Shown piece after piece: positions 1 to 13,534 of a stretch of 64,000 nucleotides of DNA. This DNA is from Hyalella azteca. Taxonomy: Eukaryota > Arthropoda > Malacostraca > Amphipoda > Hyalellidae. Location: NCBI RefSeq assembly GCF_000764305.2, contig NW_025940648.1, positions 342,289 to 406,288 on the forward strand, read 5' to 3'. The notes beneath the pieces are model-generated. The model saw only the letters and a list, made by a program, of their open reading frames with translations, had not been told where the DNA came from and did no database searches. The translations under genes were made by a program, and so were the position numbers. Numbering within the stretch: the stretch's first letter is position 1; each line of letters starts with the position of its first letter.

Positions 1-69
1 ATGTTAACGAATACCCATTGCTTATTTTCGTTAAGAAAAACTCAATACGCTCGTCACTGTACTTGACCA

Positions 70-214
70 GGGCCTATACTTTCAAAAAAAGTTAAGAGAT
101 TGTAAATTCATCAGCCAATCATTGACGGCCTTTCAAGCAAAAACCACCAATCATAGACAAGAAAATAGAGCGTATTTACTCACTTTCACTTAGCGACTTT
201 TGAAAGTATGGCCC
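70..214. mobile_element. 145-bp MITE, copy 1
   Basis: The ends are inverted: gggcctatactttcaaaa at the left and ttttgaaagtatggccc at the right. The interior has no coding capacity. A second copy of equal length at 57858-58002 aligns along its whole length with few differences, including catcagccaatcattgacgg inside. That makes a mobile origin much more likely than chance. Confidence 0.8.
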
Positions 215-3200
215 TAGATACGCTATCCTAAGCAGTCATGTATTCAGGAGTCACTAAGGATATCTGAGGCGGTCAACAGGTTCACGCAGCGATATCCCTC
301 AGAGGCCTGCGGGTGACAGCTATTGCTTTGGCATCGGCTTTGCCACAGACAGTCGGCAACAAGCTTGTCTCTGCACATCAAACACGCTTCGAAAATATTG
401 ACTACAATTTCTTATATCTACGCTCTACGTATACTGACCGCAATGTTTTTTCTATGCACGCATAGACAAAATTGTGGCTTTTTCACGTTTTCATTTTTTT
501 CCTGGTTTCAAACGTTTTGTTTCTAATGCTGAAAAAATACCCGAACGCTCCACGCACAATGGACAAATTTTCAAAATACACTTTACTCATTAAACGTTAT
601 TTTAAAAAATTTTCATGTGTTTGAATGTCACGAAAATTTTTAGAAAGAACATCTTACTGAAGCAAAGTTTGTTTTTCGCGACCATTCATCGCACTGGCAA
701 TCTTTTTTTATCATTTGTGAACTAGGCTCTGCAGTGCGCCAGTTTTTGCCAGTTATTGCGTTTGATCATTGCACTTCGCTAATTGGCATTTCCAAAATAA
801 ATCTCCGACGATGAGTTCTCAGGTTCATTTACGCCGATGAAATAATCGTAGAGAATGTTGTCATTAATGTAAGCTGTTGCGCGAAGACGACTTACTTAGT
901 GCATATTAATAAATATCTGTCATGTTAAAAATGAATTATTACGAAAAACTATAAAAATGTTAAAAATGATCAAAATTTTAGTATTTATGTCATTCTTTTT
1001 GTAATAATTACTCGTGATTATCACTTAGTGACACGTTTATGTTAAGCACGTAGAAGCGGTGGGGAAAATTTGGCTTTCAGTGCTTCCTGCCAGTTGATCC
1101 TACGGTAATTTTACAGTCCTTCGTGCTTCCTACTTGAACAACTATGATATAATATAACTATTATAGCCATATTATATTAATAATCAAGCCATATTATAAT
1201 AATATGGCTTGAAAATGCTCCAAATAACTAGCATTATGCCCGTCACTAAAGAGACGCTCCTCTAAAATAACCAGATTGATCATGCAGTACATTACTCGAA
1301 AATGCTAGGCGATATATTTTATTTAAAAGAAGTAATGAATAATATCACTATTCAAAAGAAAAAATTTTTCACTCTGCTGTTAACATTTATTTTGTGTTTC
1401 TATATTTCGAGGTCAAATTTTCCATCCCTGCTCTGATGCTGAAAATTTTCGGGCAGAAGCTACATATGATGTTGAATTTTATAAGAAACCTTTGCACAAG
1501 ATCTACTGATATGTTGTGATATTTAATTGTGAGAGAAATATTCGTATAAATTCTAATATTTTCTCAACAGCTCGAATATCGATCAACCGAAGTCTCCCGT
1601 CTCATTAAAAGCATTGAAATTTACCAGCAAAATAAATTTATTCAATTTTACTAATATATCTTTTCAAGCAAACTTTGCAAATCACAAAAGCATTTCAGCA
1701 AAGGAATTTTTATTTTGCAATTTTAAATCTTGTCTTCAAAATTTAATAGCAATAAACGCTACCTTCATCAGAAATTCTCGTCTAGCTGCGCAGCTAGAAA
1801 AGTTTTACGTGTTCAGTGAGTGAGCCACTTGAGAGAGACAAAAATTGGTGTCGTTTCAGAAGAAACTCTTTGAGCGACAAGCGTAGCTCCGTTCTGCGTA
1901 CTTATGCCAAGTGGCGAAATAAAGTGACGGCTGTAAGATAAGTCTGCGAAGTTTCCGCCAACGAGGAAAAATATTAGACAATATTATTTTTTTTTCTGTT
2001 ACAATTTGGTAAGTTCTGATGCGTAATATTTCTTATATTATATTGTGCATTATTGATCAATTCTCGCGTTTAAATCATAGAGTATTTTTTTGTCAAGGCC
2101 TGGTTATGATTTGATTCATGAATGAAATTTAGAGTACAAGAGATTTTTATGTAAAGGAGGCACGGTTACACGTGTGATGGTTTTTATTCTCATAATTATA
2201 TTAAATTTTGCTGGAATAAGATCAATTAGATAAACGATTTCTCGGGTCCTCGGCATGTATTCGTCCTCGGCGCAGAATTATCCTCATTTAGAATTTTTCC
2301 GCAGAGTCGGTTTCCAGGGAATCCAACTGATTGACGTCACATTTTTCCAAGTTTTTCCAGCGAAACCCACGCGCAAGAAAGTGTGGCTTCGTCTTCTTGT
2401 GACCGAAGTCGTTCGTACCCACAAAGTTTTTCAAGAGTTGGGAGAGCGACAGCAGCAAATTAAAGTCGCAGCTAGCGGGCGCCGGATGAAATTTTCATTT
2501 CACGTACCGGATGTCCACCGTATTTGAGCTAGATGAATATTGCTCTCGTATTGTTCGTGTATTCATTTTCAGAGCATTGCAATAATCATAAAATATTTTT
2601 TTCAGTTTTCAGTCAGTTTTTTCCCGGCTTGCTGGTGTCAGTTTTAATATTTAGATTATATTATTATTAGTGCCGGTTATTATTATTCAGGCGCCGATAG
2701 TTATACACACTATAATTTGAAGTGTTATGGGTCTTTAGAATTTGAATAACAGTGCAATTTAATGTGAAATCAAATAAATGTGATGAATTCATTTATTTAT
2801 GTAATTTATCATGTTCATATTTTTAGACCGAGAGCTTGCAGGTACAGAAATATACCTTTTCACTTTTCGTATCGAATTCCCAACTCAATTCTTGGAAGTT
2901 TAGCAAAGATGTATCTGAACTCGATAAATATGTTAGTCAGTATACATAGTAACCAAATAATCTAAGTAATGCATTACTCGATAATTGCTGTTCATGTAGG
3001 TAGGCTTTCAATATTTTTCACGTCGCTTTAATCGTTTAATTAAATTTAATACAAGTGTGTGTAATAACCTAGTTCACTCTAACTAGATCGGAAACGGTGC
3101 ATTCATTCCATCAATTAGTTTCTGATTGCTACTTTAATTGGTCCAAATTACCCATTAACTTAAGCTTGATTAGGTGTTAAATCAGTTCAATGCCAAGCTT

Positions 3201-6200
3201 TCGACCTTATTGATGGAAGTAACTAATAGGTTCTTAAATTACATATTATTCTCTCTCGCATATTAATGAATATTAGTTCGATTTGAAATTATGTTATATG
3301 TAGATGAATTTAAAACATCGTATTTGAACGCAAACATTTTTGGTTCGCACTTTCTTCACTCAACTCATCACTAAACTAATCACAAAATACTCTTCCCTGA
3401 AGTCATCGCTAAACGAGAATAACGCAGTTTCATTGGAAAGTATGCTATAATCTGAAATGAAATTCTCAGGGTGCAAAGCGCATGTTACTTCACAAAATTA
3501 GTTTTCTCCAGACATTTTCAACCGCAAGCGAGAGGTCTTTACTGGTGCACTCGAAGCCAATGTGAATTCCAGGCACATCAAGTGAAAACCGCGGCTCACC
3601 GACTACTTGTAAATCACGAAGCGCATCGTCGAATGTGCAGAGCACTCAGACCTAAGCCTGCTTTCTAATTTTGGCCTATGGAACCAAAAGAATTTCCAGT
3701 ACCAATGCTCGACCTCTACTTTGCTGATATCAGGCTAGATGAACGAGAATGGGAAAATTTGGTCATTAAGAAAACAAATGCGGCCGGTTTTTCGGTAGTA
3801 ATTTGTTAAGTTTATTTGAAGCGTATCATTTAATATTTTGCTATTGAATGACTCTACTTAGAAGTCGGTGCCAAGAGTACGTGACGGAGCCTCAAAATGA
3901 CGCATTTTCCATGTCACGCCCAAGCGTGTGGTGCGTCGAGAGAAAAATCACATCCCCCGAAATTCCCAGACCTTCGGCTGGTTATAACACGATATTTTTA
4001 AATGAATCCAAATGGCCATTTAAACGGGTATAAAAAGTTTTCACATTCCAAAAAATTTTTTGCTACTAAAAAACATATTGGTTGGAAATAAAATTTAGAA
4101 CACATTTAGTATTCTAAAATAGCATTTGCATCAATTTCAATTAAAAAATATGTGGACCTATGTGCTTCATATCTCCCATAAAAAACTTGGATTCAAATAG
4201 GCAAATAGTGCTTCTTCAAAACCAAGCGTGAAAGACAGAGTGATGAGGGAAATTCACAACATTAATATTCTCCCGTAATGGCCATGCATCTATCGAACTT
4301 AATTATACATATTAAATAACTTGTGGAGACCAAATTAAATGCCTAGTAATAAACAAATAAATACACCAATAAGTATGTATAGATTTTAACAGATAGGGTA
4401 AATGAGTAGAAGATTTACATCAAATCGTCGAAATTCAGCGTCAAGACTTCAAGCACTGACAAAACTATCCCAAACGACTTAATTAAAGAAATCCAATGAT
4501 GTTAAGTTAACATTAAATTGTAACAACAGAGATTAAGGCCTCTATGACGCACATTAAGCAAGAATAATTGAGGATTAAAACCAGTCGTATTGTGACGAGC
4601 TCATCTACGAGTATCATCAAAAGTCAACGAGTACATAGTTTAATTAATTCTCATATTTCATATAATCAGTGAAGCTACGTGGATTCAACAACAACGACAA
4701 AAAGCGGCCAATATTCTGCAAATAAGGAAAATAATTATTTTTTATCTGAATCGTAGCAAAGGGCACTTCGAACTTTTTATACAGATATAAAAGAGAAAAA
4801 CAGACTAAAAAGAAACGTATCAAGCAGTTTGCACTCGCTGTATTCAGCGAAAACATACTGGCCTACGTACGACTCCATCAAATTTTCCTATTCAAAACTT
4901 GAACGACCTATCCAGCTTTCTGAATATCTCTGAATAGAGCCCGTTTAAGGAACGAAAGTTGCAAACGAAGGCACTAAATTTTCCAATTTTGAACTTTTAC
5001 TGACAATCGCACTGTGGTTTTCCAACGGAATTGCTGCACAGGTTGGAAGATTAAAAAATATTACATTTTCAATATCTGTTTTGATAAAAATAATGGTTCA
5101 GATTGTGATATTAAGGTATTTAATTAAAAATGCCTAATGAATCTGAGCACTAGCTTTTTACATTCCGTTAGAAAATTTGGAAAAAGTTAAACCTCTGTAA
5201 CCTGTAAAAATTTCAAACCTAATATAGATCTACCATTTTATAAATCACCATAAAGGAATATTTATTAGCGCTGTTTATGCCTTAACATAAACATCAGGGG
5301 TTTTATCACATCTTTTACAAAGAAGCCCTAATGGAATTTAATTATGAAGGTCATAAGAATCACACAGGCACGGTGAAGACAAGTTTAGCACACAAATTTA
5401 CGATAAATTTGCCAATTTCAAAACAAATCGAACTGACACTATCACGAAAAATTTCAAACAAAGTGACCAAAATAATTCAACAAACAATATTGAACAAAAT
5501 TATCGCTAGAAATTAAACAGGCGATTTTTTAACGTAGGCAACAAACAACGTAAACGAAAAATTCATTGCTAAGCCACAAAATAATTATAAATGCAATATC
5601 GTGGACAATTGTATACAGTAAATGACACCCAAACTCTACATGCACTTCAACGGTGAATTCAACTTGGGCAGTGCAAGGATTTCATCTTATCTACATCCCA
5701 ATTATTGCAGCTGAATCAACCCAATAAATATATCCACCTAAATTGCCGGTTTGAATCTTACTCTTTATTTAGTCGTAGTACTTGAATCTCTGAAATTGTT
5801 CACATCGAATTTAAATAAACGTAAAATTGTTCAAATTCCATAGTAAGCGCACCTAATTTTCTTTCATATGGATTTGTAGGTCAAATACGTATAATTGAAG
5901 CGTCACTTGCAGTTTCAAGCTAGAATTTCCACGCCTATTACAATTACCAATTATCATTAATTATCAATTAATTAATTAATAATTTAATCTGTAATTTGAT
6001 ATTATTCAAAGGTGCAGAGTCTACAATACAGATGCTGTAAAATTTGCAGCCGTCAAGTGCATTCATTTAAAATCTTTCCCATAGCAATATGCGATTTCAG
6101 TGCCATATGATGTACGCAATAAGTTTTGTATTTGAAATATGAAATACAAATAGATTTAAGTTATGATGTGTAAATTACTCCCTACAATATCGATACAAAC

Positions 6201-6890
6201 TACTTCTAAAAGTCTACGGACATCGTTATCAATATTTGAGTATCTCAACTCTCATTAACTCGAACTATTGAGATATAAACCTCCATATACAATATACATA
6301 TACATTAAAGGGAAACCCGTGCCAAGTAGTTCATTATTTTATTTTCAATAATTCAATTCTCAAACAGTAATTTTATAAACAACTATTGATTTTACGGTTT
6401 TTTACAAACAACTCGTCAAAAATGAAACCTTGAACCCTGGCAAGTCTGGTAAATGTCGTTCGGATTACGACGGTAAAAAATTCGCGTAATTTTGCTGTAA
6501 AATTTTTCGCTTTTAGAACACCCCGTTGTTTTCTTAGAAGAAGCTTGAAGAAACGTGGAGAAACGCTGCTCCTTTATTTTTTCTTTATTAATGAAATCTT
6601 TGATCTGATTTTGAGAAACTGACTTTCTCAGAGATCAAATTACATTCCGGGGTGTTTTAACACTCAAAACTATAATTAGACTACCACGTGTATGCTTTTA
6701 GATATAAGCTGAAACAAAGATAATTCCTCGTAGGGCTGAACAAAATTGTACATTTCAAATAATTCACCCAATATTGGATGAGTAATCCCAATATAATAAT
6801 ATTCTTAATAATAATATTTGAATACTATTATTGCTGTGACGATATCAACTTGCTGCGGCAGCTGATTATGTTCAATGTCACAATATATGC
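215..6890. other. No gene recognised; unique AT-rich DNA
   Basis: Only short open frames occur and none has a recognisable domain. A 25-bp palindrome (aagccatattat, one base, ataatatggctt) lies at 1186-1210. A stretch at about 2255-2530 is richer in GC, with an open frame of 90 codons, but it shows no family resemblance. A TAAT-rich low-complexity run lies around 5940-6000. Confidence 0.5.
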
Positions 6891-7022
6891 AAAGGTGGGC
6901 AGTAGCGCGCTACATTTTCAGTAGCGGTAGCGGCGCTACATTTAAGCAATTGTAGCGGTAGCGCGCGCCACATATTTAAGTAGCGATACGATGTTTTGTC
7001 GCTACAGCGCTACCGCTACATT
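6891..7022. mobile_element. GTAGCG-rich repeat, copy A
   Basis: Begins aggtgggcagtagcg and is made of many GTAGCGG and CGCTAC words in both orientations. It shares cattttcagtagcggtagcg with copy B at 7184-7350. The aggtgggcag start resembles hAT-type MITE ends, but no target duplication was found. Confidence 0.55.
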
Positions 7023-7183
7023 TATAGATAAAGCCTTTAGATTTTACTTAATAATATTAAATATTATTTAAAAACCAGCATGATACATACATAATATAAA
7101 TTGCAGAATAAAACTGTACGATAGATTTCGGTGTAATGTTGTCAACCTCAGCCTGTTACTAGTGTCAACATGTTAGTTGTTAC

Positions 7184-7350
7184 CAGAGGTGGGCAGTAGC
7201 GTGCTAAATGTAGCAGCCGCTACTAGCGGCCGCTACATTTTCAGTAGCGGTAGCGGCGCTACATTTGAGCAATTTACCGCTACCGCTACGTTTAGAGCAT
7301 GTAGCGGTAGCGGTAGCGGCCACTACATTTTAAAGTAGCGCTGCCCAGCT
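7184..7350. mobile_element. GTAGCG-rich repeat, copy B, with inverted ends
   Basis: The left end is cagaggtgggcagtagcg and the right end gtagcgctgcccagct, so the termini are roughly inverted. The interior repeats GTAGCGG and CCGCTAC. It is a close relative of copy A 160 bp upstream. A short piece of the same repeat (gccgctactcacggccgcta) lies at about 55109-55135. Confidence 0.6.
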
Positions 7351-7639
7351 ATGAATATATGTTTAATGTCTAAGCTCACACAAAAATTCATGACTTTGCA
7401 TAGAATAAGCTCCAAAATAATGACACGAAATTGCAGATAATCTCTCAACACAATAGGAAATATATTAAATACGATTCTTTTCGATGAAAACTATTTTTCA
7501 TGACATGTTCATCGAAATATTTCGCATGTCAAGGCTCAATACACAAGATATTTTCAGAAATTTTTCAGTGAATAAAATCAAGATAACTGAAATTGGACGC
7601 ACCGGATAGTTCGACCATATTTTCTTAGCAATAATCCGA

Positions 7640-8225
7640 GCTACAAAGCAAGTCTAATCCCAGAACACTGCTGCCACGGTGCTCTGCCATTCATCGACGT
7701 AGTGGCTCAGAGAAATTCTATAGCGACCAGGCTTACGTGTTCGGATTAAAGATGACTTACTTCGAAATAAGCCGCTCACGGCGTCAAAGAGATAATATCG
7801 GAATATAAAAGCAACAGCGAGTCCAAACACTTAGTCAATAAGGATATTGTATTGTGCCGGATTGTGTCCGGTTTAAGACATTCCCTGTGTCATTAAATGT
7901 GTTTAAGGCATCCGGCGGAACCACCAAACCGGATGGTGAAGCGCAACAAGTGAGGCCGGGAAGGAAACAGGGAGCCCGGCACACGCATAGTTTAAATCCT
8001 CATAGTTAAATTTTGGGCGAAACATGCGCGGCCGACGGTCGGCCACTGGATGATCGCTGATAACAAGCCGATGGTCTTCACGAGGTCCAAGATTCGGAAT
8101 GCGTAATGAGGCATCGCAAGACCGTCATTTACAAGTGCTCGCAGAACTGCAAAACTTAATTGCTCATGAAATTGCGTTCAAAGCCAAGCTTCCCCAGTCG
8201 CAGGGGAACCCATGCCCTCACCAGA
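7640..8225 (+). mobile_element. Possible LTR-retroelement relic
   Basis: This stretch is more GC-rich than its surroundings. It has a TATA-like atataaaag at about 7803, then a stretch ending tgtcattaaatgtg and a GC-rich segment. A short frame (8099-8227) starts MRNEASQDRHLQVLAELQNL, which could be the start of a gag-like ORF. There is no second LTR and no polymerase. This is a tentative reading; any other decayed element would look similar. Confidence 0.25.
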
Positions 8226-8358
8226 CGAGTTAAGAGACACGAATATACAACAATAATATATATTGTTGGGCAGAGGAAGAATAAGCGAGAGATGTTATAA
8301 CTGGTATTCCATTTCGAAAGTAACCTCAATAACATATATTGAAAAGGCGTTTTTTTGG

Positions 8359-8505
8359 TGTCCGGTAATGTAGTTCATTTATTTTCGTGTCCGGTTTTTA
8401 CACATAAATAAGTACTAGCGTCAATTACCGGACTCGATTTTTGTCCGGTTTTGTACCCGATGTCCGGTAATGTTAGCAATTGTAATTAATTTTGTCCGGT
8501 AATTG
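8359..8505. repeat. Cluster of TGTCCGGTAAT-like motifs
   Basis: Six TCCGGT words occur in 147 bp: forward at 8359, 8388, 8452, 8461 and 8493, and reverse (attaccgga) at about 8424. The fullest form is tgtccggtaatg. Related CCGG words occur at 7853-7875. The function is unknown. Confidence 0.5.
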
Positions 8506-9043
8506 TACGAACCATGTTAATATAAATATTATAATATTATTCAATATTATTTTCAATATATATTGAAATATACAATAACATATATTGCCTTCATTTAAAA
8601 AGTAAAAAAAAATTTCAACTTCTGAACGATAAAGCTACCGAGGAACTGTAGTTTCATTGATTTAATGTATAATTCGGGAAGAATAGTTCCGGAACATATG
8701 TACATTAATAATTTGAATGCAATTTGCCATTAATGACATGAAATGGGAAAATAGCTATTCTATTTGACTCATATAAAATGAACAACTTCAATGAAAATTA
8801 AGGAATCCCTGGTAAAAATTCGCCTCGGTGGTTTCATCGAACATCACGAGACAGAAATTCCATCCGTCAGGCAGCTAGAATAATAATATTAATTTCTAAA
8901 ATCGCAAAAGTGTCCGCAAAAATGCTTCCACAAATTTTAACCACGAGAGAGCACAAATATTTCCCCACTCTTACCGAGTATCTTACGCAGTAATTAATAT
9001 CTACAGTGAACCAGCAAATAATTCTGAAGTCTGACTAACCCTT

Positions 9044-9105
9044 TTCTAGTATCCTTAGTATAATATGTTTCGGACGGAGCAGTCCCAGGCCACGATTGAC
9101 CGTCG
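9044..9105 (+). repeat. Short dispersed repeat, also in gene 2 intron 4
   Basis: tatccttagtat, then agcagtcccaggc.acgat and cgccgc or cgtcgc, shared with 50207-50266 in the same orientation. The nature of the repeat is unknown. Confidence 0.5.
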
Positions 9106-11499
9106 CCTCTATCGCGCATTCGCCTTTATTTGGCAAGCTGTTGCACGATGCTGTTGCTTGCTTCTTGCCGCTGGTAGTGGTGTAAGGGTGGGCGCTCTAT
9201 AGTTGGGTGTCGTAACCAAGTTGGTGGTCGGAGTAGTGTTGACGTGCAAGACGAAACTGCCATGAGAAACATTCGCTTACGAACGACGAAATTTACAACT
9301 ATAAACCGGCGGAAGCTAATATAAGATTCCGAAAATGTCATCAAACACCTATGTATGCGCGCTTGAGCACACCAAGCGGACGTTTCTTGAGATTTCAAGA
9401 AACTTCCTTCCACAGCGGACGAGTTTGAAAACACGACACACTCCAAAGAATCTCCTCTAAGAACTACTCAAAAGTCCAACGCTTCAGCATCGTTCCGACT
9501 TCAGCCGTTTTACGAACCTCGAGTCCCGGAATTGACTCCACCGAAGGTCGAAAGTCTACACCGGCACAGCCACATGAAGAAAGACCATAGAGGGGCGCCA
9601 CAATAATGATACAAAAAGACCCCGCGAGATCGTCGACCAACAATAACTACGGCGGAACAAGATACGGTGAAGTCGACCAGTTTCCGGAGACCCGGTGATG
9701 TACCAGTTGGGGAAGTTGACTTTAGGCAATTATTTTATTTTTGTAGAGGCGGGTATTTAGCAGAAAGCGGCCAGTTGGTATCGGTGTTACACCTAGCTAT
9801 GGACATTAACTGCGTCCAATTTCTGTACTTAGGTCTGTATATGATTTTTATACTAAATTTAGTGTTGAATCTTTCCATGTGTCGTCATTTCTCTCCTAAA
9901 ATAGTTTCGCCGACTTAATCCAGGTAATGCAAGACGCATGCGCTGCTTTCATCTCTGTCATAACGTCATGAGGCACATACGCTGCTTCTGTCTCCGTCAT
10001 AACATCATCAACGGTCTTATTTTCCGGAGCTGCTCTAGCATTCCCATGTCAAGGTCTCAAGTAACCAACTCACGAGAATATAATTAAACGATTAGAAATA
10101 ACAAAAAATTTGACCGTTAACAAAATGTACATCTGGCACGGTACTTTAATTTTGAAATTACCGGGGTCAAAAAAAATTTTCTGTCGAATTATCTTGAATT
10201 ATTATCTTTCATTGCATATTGAACGCAGAACGATGCGAATCAAAAATCAAAACTTGAAGAACTACATCAAGAGAATAGGAATCATATTCTGAAAATTTTT
10301 CCGGATGTTAATTTGCATGTTTTGCTGGCGGATAATTTAGAATTTTTTCAGTTATAAGGATGTTATTTCTGCCCAGGCGCGGTCCAACCTTGTTTAGAAT
10401 ATGGTTGTGCGCGTTGCGTATCAGCTTACGTCGCGATGACGTAGAGTAAGTTCAACAACCGGGTTTCTGAACACCAACCACGGCAGGAGTTTTCGTTCGA
10501 ATCTGCCACTTTACAGGCCTTCTCACTCTGCTGTGCGCCCTAGCTCACGCTGAACAGTGTGACGTGACCGTGTCTGAGACTGATTTTTAACATACTCGGT
10601 TCCACCTCTAGTGGTGCGGACTAGAAGATTTTGGATGAGTGGCATCCACTCAATGAGTTTCATGCGAGAATTTCTTTCACATTCATCAGATATTTCACTG
10701 TAAAAATAATCGAATTACAACGCAACATTTTGTGTTGGCAGAAGACGACTTGCCCTTAGCGGCGGAATATTTACAAAAGAAAATGTTCAACTTGCCTTTG
10801 CATTCCTGCCTTACCTGTAAAAGGAAAATTTGCATAAGCATGGATAGCATTCCTAGCTCTCACGCAGTAGCTTCACTTGAGTAGCATCACGCAAGGTTCG
10901 TAAACATAAATTTTCCTTCAAAAGGATTTAAGGCTCATGCAGCTTGGGATTTACTTAGGACACAGATTGATGGTGGTGCATTTCAGGGAGATGGCTTGTC
11001 TGGATTTTTGCTAAGTCTTGAGACATTTTCCGTAGAGCAAAATAGGAGCTAAAGCACTGTGAGAAATAAAGCAAAAAATTTATTTTTCAATTTTAATTCC
11101 AGAGCTTTCAATATTTTGGTTATTCATGAATTTTCAGTAGATATCACATAAGTTTACACCAAAAAATACGCAGCCTTTGAAATACAAATGGGCTTTATGG
11201 CATCGAGAACCTAGGTTTAAATGAGACGAAAATTAAATTCTCCAGCAAAAATATTCTGCCAGTTTTCCCAATATTACGTTCTTGCATGAGCGGTAAGAAG
11301 CAAGACTTTAACTTGTATCTCAGTTATAAGATCAGGCTTAATTCGTATTACTTCAACCCTTAAGCGTTGAAACCAAAAGTTTGGGTTTATCCTAAATGAT
11401 GGATCCTATATAATATTCTGAATTTATTCAAGTTTAAATTCAACATGAATAATTTATACACCAAATGGAAGAGAAAGATTCAATTTTTTACATATTTAT

Positions 11500-11780
11500 A
11501 AATATTCAACATGTCCCCTTGTGCGCCTTGGCAAATCTCTCAACGGTAGCCAAACTCGTCTCACACACGATAAAGCATTGCTTCTGTTACAGAGTGCACC
11601 GTAGCAGTGATACGGTTCTTCAGATCAACCAGAACTGCTGGTAGAGGCGGGACGTAAACAGCTTCCTTGACGTCTCGCCTCAAGAAATAGTTTCATGGGG
11701 GTTAGATCAGGTAATCTCGGTGGCCAGAAGTGCAAATCTTCATTTCCTATGCGCCCTATCCAACGCTCGGAAAGTGATTC
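11500..11780 (-). pseudogene. Mariner-type transposase C-terminal remnant
   Basis: Read on the - strand, this stretch gives SERWIGRIGNEDLHFWPPRL, then PDLTPMKLF, which is the catalytic block seen in mariner/IS630-type transposases (usually WIGRGG..WPPRSPDLTPLDFF). After a frameshift it continues VPPLPAVLVDLKNRITATV, then SVTEAMLYRV and a stop where Trp is usual, then DEFGYR. The frameshift and stops show it is dead. It belongs to the same broad family as the remnant at 62664-63306 but is a separate insertion. Confidence 0.75.
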
Positions 11781-13270
11781 ATGCAGTATCGGGCATCATG
11801 ATGATTATGGGGCGGAAATATTGATCTATTATTTATATGTAAAAAATTTATATCTTTCTCCTTTCATTGGTGTATAAACTATTCATTTATATATTTTAAA
11901 TTATTCAAGAATTTATTAAACTGAGTCCATCATTTAGAATAACCCTTTAAATATATATAAAATTGATATCAATTTATTCAACTTAACCACCAACAAAAAA
12001 GTGGTACATAGAAATTTAAGAAATGTTGCTTCCTCTATTACTGCAAGTGAATTTAGCGCTCGATGGGCGGCACGCACACAGTATCAGAATATGTCCATGC
12101 ATTCATTACTGATGTAATTACTTGACATAATTCGTACAAAATATTAAATTTCAAGGAGCACAAGCATACCCAAAATCATGTTATGTTCCAGAAGCCTCTG
12201 CACTCTCGCGTTCCCACTACAAAGTTGGAAATGACTTCAAATTTCTGAAAATGATAGTAATTTTGTATAAATGGATTTACTATGATGCACTTAAGCCATA
12301 TTGCAATTTTCGGGAGCTCCACGCGCTTCAATTTCTGCGTTTGAAGCCCGAGGCGTTCAACCGGTGGCTGTGTAATCTCAATAAGCCAGGGTTCTACTCA
12401 ACAGCAAAACCATAAGGATTTGCTGCGAATGCGAGTAGCTCATTTATACTTTAGTTGATACTTACAATCCTCAAATTACCTCATTTGATCTGAAATGAAT
12501 CAATGCCCCATGTACTAACGCCATCAGCACGTGCTTTGATTCCTTCAATGCGCTGCTAAAAAAAGATCATTTCTCGAGATTAATGCCATGCGGGCTCTTG
12601 TAATGAAATTGGAAATCAACAAGGCTACAGCAAATTAGATTTTTCGTTCGTTGCCAGTAAATTAATGCAATTCAGCAACCATATTTAGAGTCGTCGAGAT
12701 TCAGTCTTTGTAGTCAGTGCCCCAAATAGTTCGATTCTATTTCTGACGCCCATACGTCAATTAGAGGGCAGCCAGGGAAATCTTTTTTGGGATCTGGTAG
12801 CACCATTTTAATGATTCAATTGGGCACATGAATCAGACATGAGGTTACTAGGGAGGTAGGAGGAGCCCTGCATTTTTCGTAGTTGCGAAGTAGATACTTA
12901 ATATTTAGTTCGAATTCTACATTAAAATGAAACAAATGCACAATATGTGTGCAGTTTAGAAAATCAATTTGAATGATTCGAAGCCGGTGAAATATTTGAA
13001 TCATGAAGGGTCGCTCAGAACGTGAATTGAATGCGCCAACACACCTAAAATTTTTAATAAAATTCAAATCTATTCCGATAGTAAAAGCCGGCTGACCACA
13101 TTAGAGCAGTAGTATTTTCTACGATAATCTCACCAACTCTTGTGACATATAACTTAATAACATTCTGTGTACTTGAACGAAACGCTACTATGATAAGCAA
13201 AAGCTATGCGTATCATTAGCTGCAACTCTATGACTGTTGGGCAGCCTTTTTAATTCACGTTGATTTATAA

Positions 13271-13534
13271 CAGGAATTGAGTTGTTAGCCAACAAAGGGA
13301 ATGTGCAGACAGCCCAACTAAAGTTATCCAGACAATCAAACATGAAACAATAGCAGACTCCTTTGGCACAGCGGGTAAAGTAATTATTTGCGCAGCTGTG
13401 TTCAGGAATTGAGAAGTTAGCCAACAAAGGGAATGTGCAGACAGCCCAACTAAAGTTATCCAGACAATCAAACATGAAACAATAGCAGACTCCTTTGGCA
13501 CAGCGGGTAAAGTAATTATTTGCGCAGCTGTGTT
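13271..13534. repeat. 132-bp perfect-period tandem duplication
   Basis: Two adjacent 132-bp units (13271-13402 and 13403-13534) differ only at two adjacent bases near the start (gagttgtt versus gagaagtt). The duplication must be recent. Because 132 divides by 3, it leaves repeated open frames on the - strand, which I do not take as genes. Confidence 0.9.

Larger units (their letters stand above)
8506..13270. other. No gene recognised apart from the transposase remnant
   Basis: Two GC-richer patches (about 9040-9720 and 10370-10660) stand out from the AT-rich background and may be old element insertions. Open frames in them (for example 9126-9446 on the - strand and 9667-9918 on the + strand) show no known domain. 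The mariner-type remnant at 11500-11780 is listed separately. Confidence 0.4.

Noticed and set aside
2255..2527. Open frame of 90 codons on the + strand
   Set aside because: No domain, no neighbouring exons with fitting splice phases, and no repeated or conserved partner in the window; the length is within chance in a GC-richer patch.
9126..9446. Open frame of 106 codons on the - strand
   Set aside because: No recognisable family, and it lies in a GC-rich patch that looks like old element sequence.
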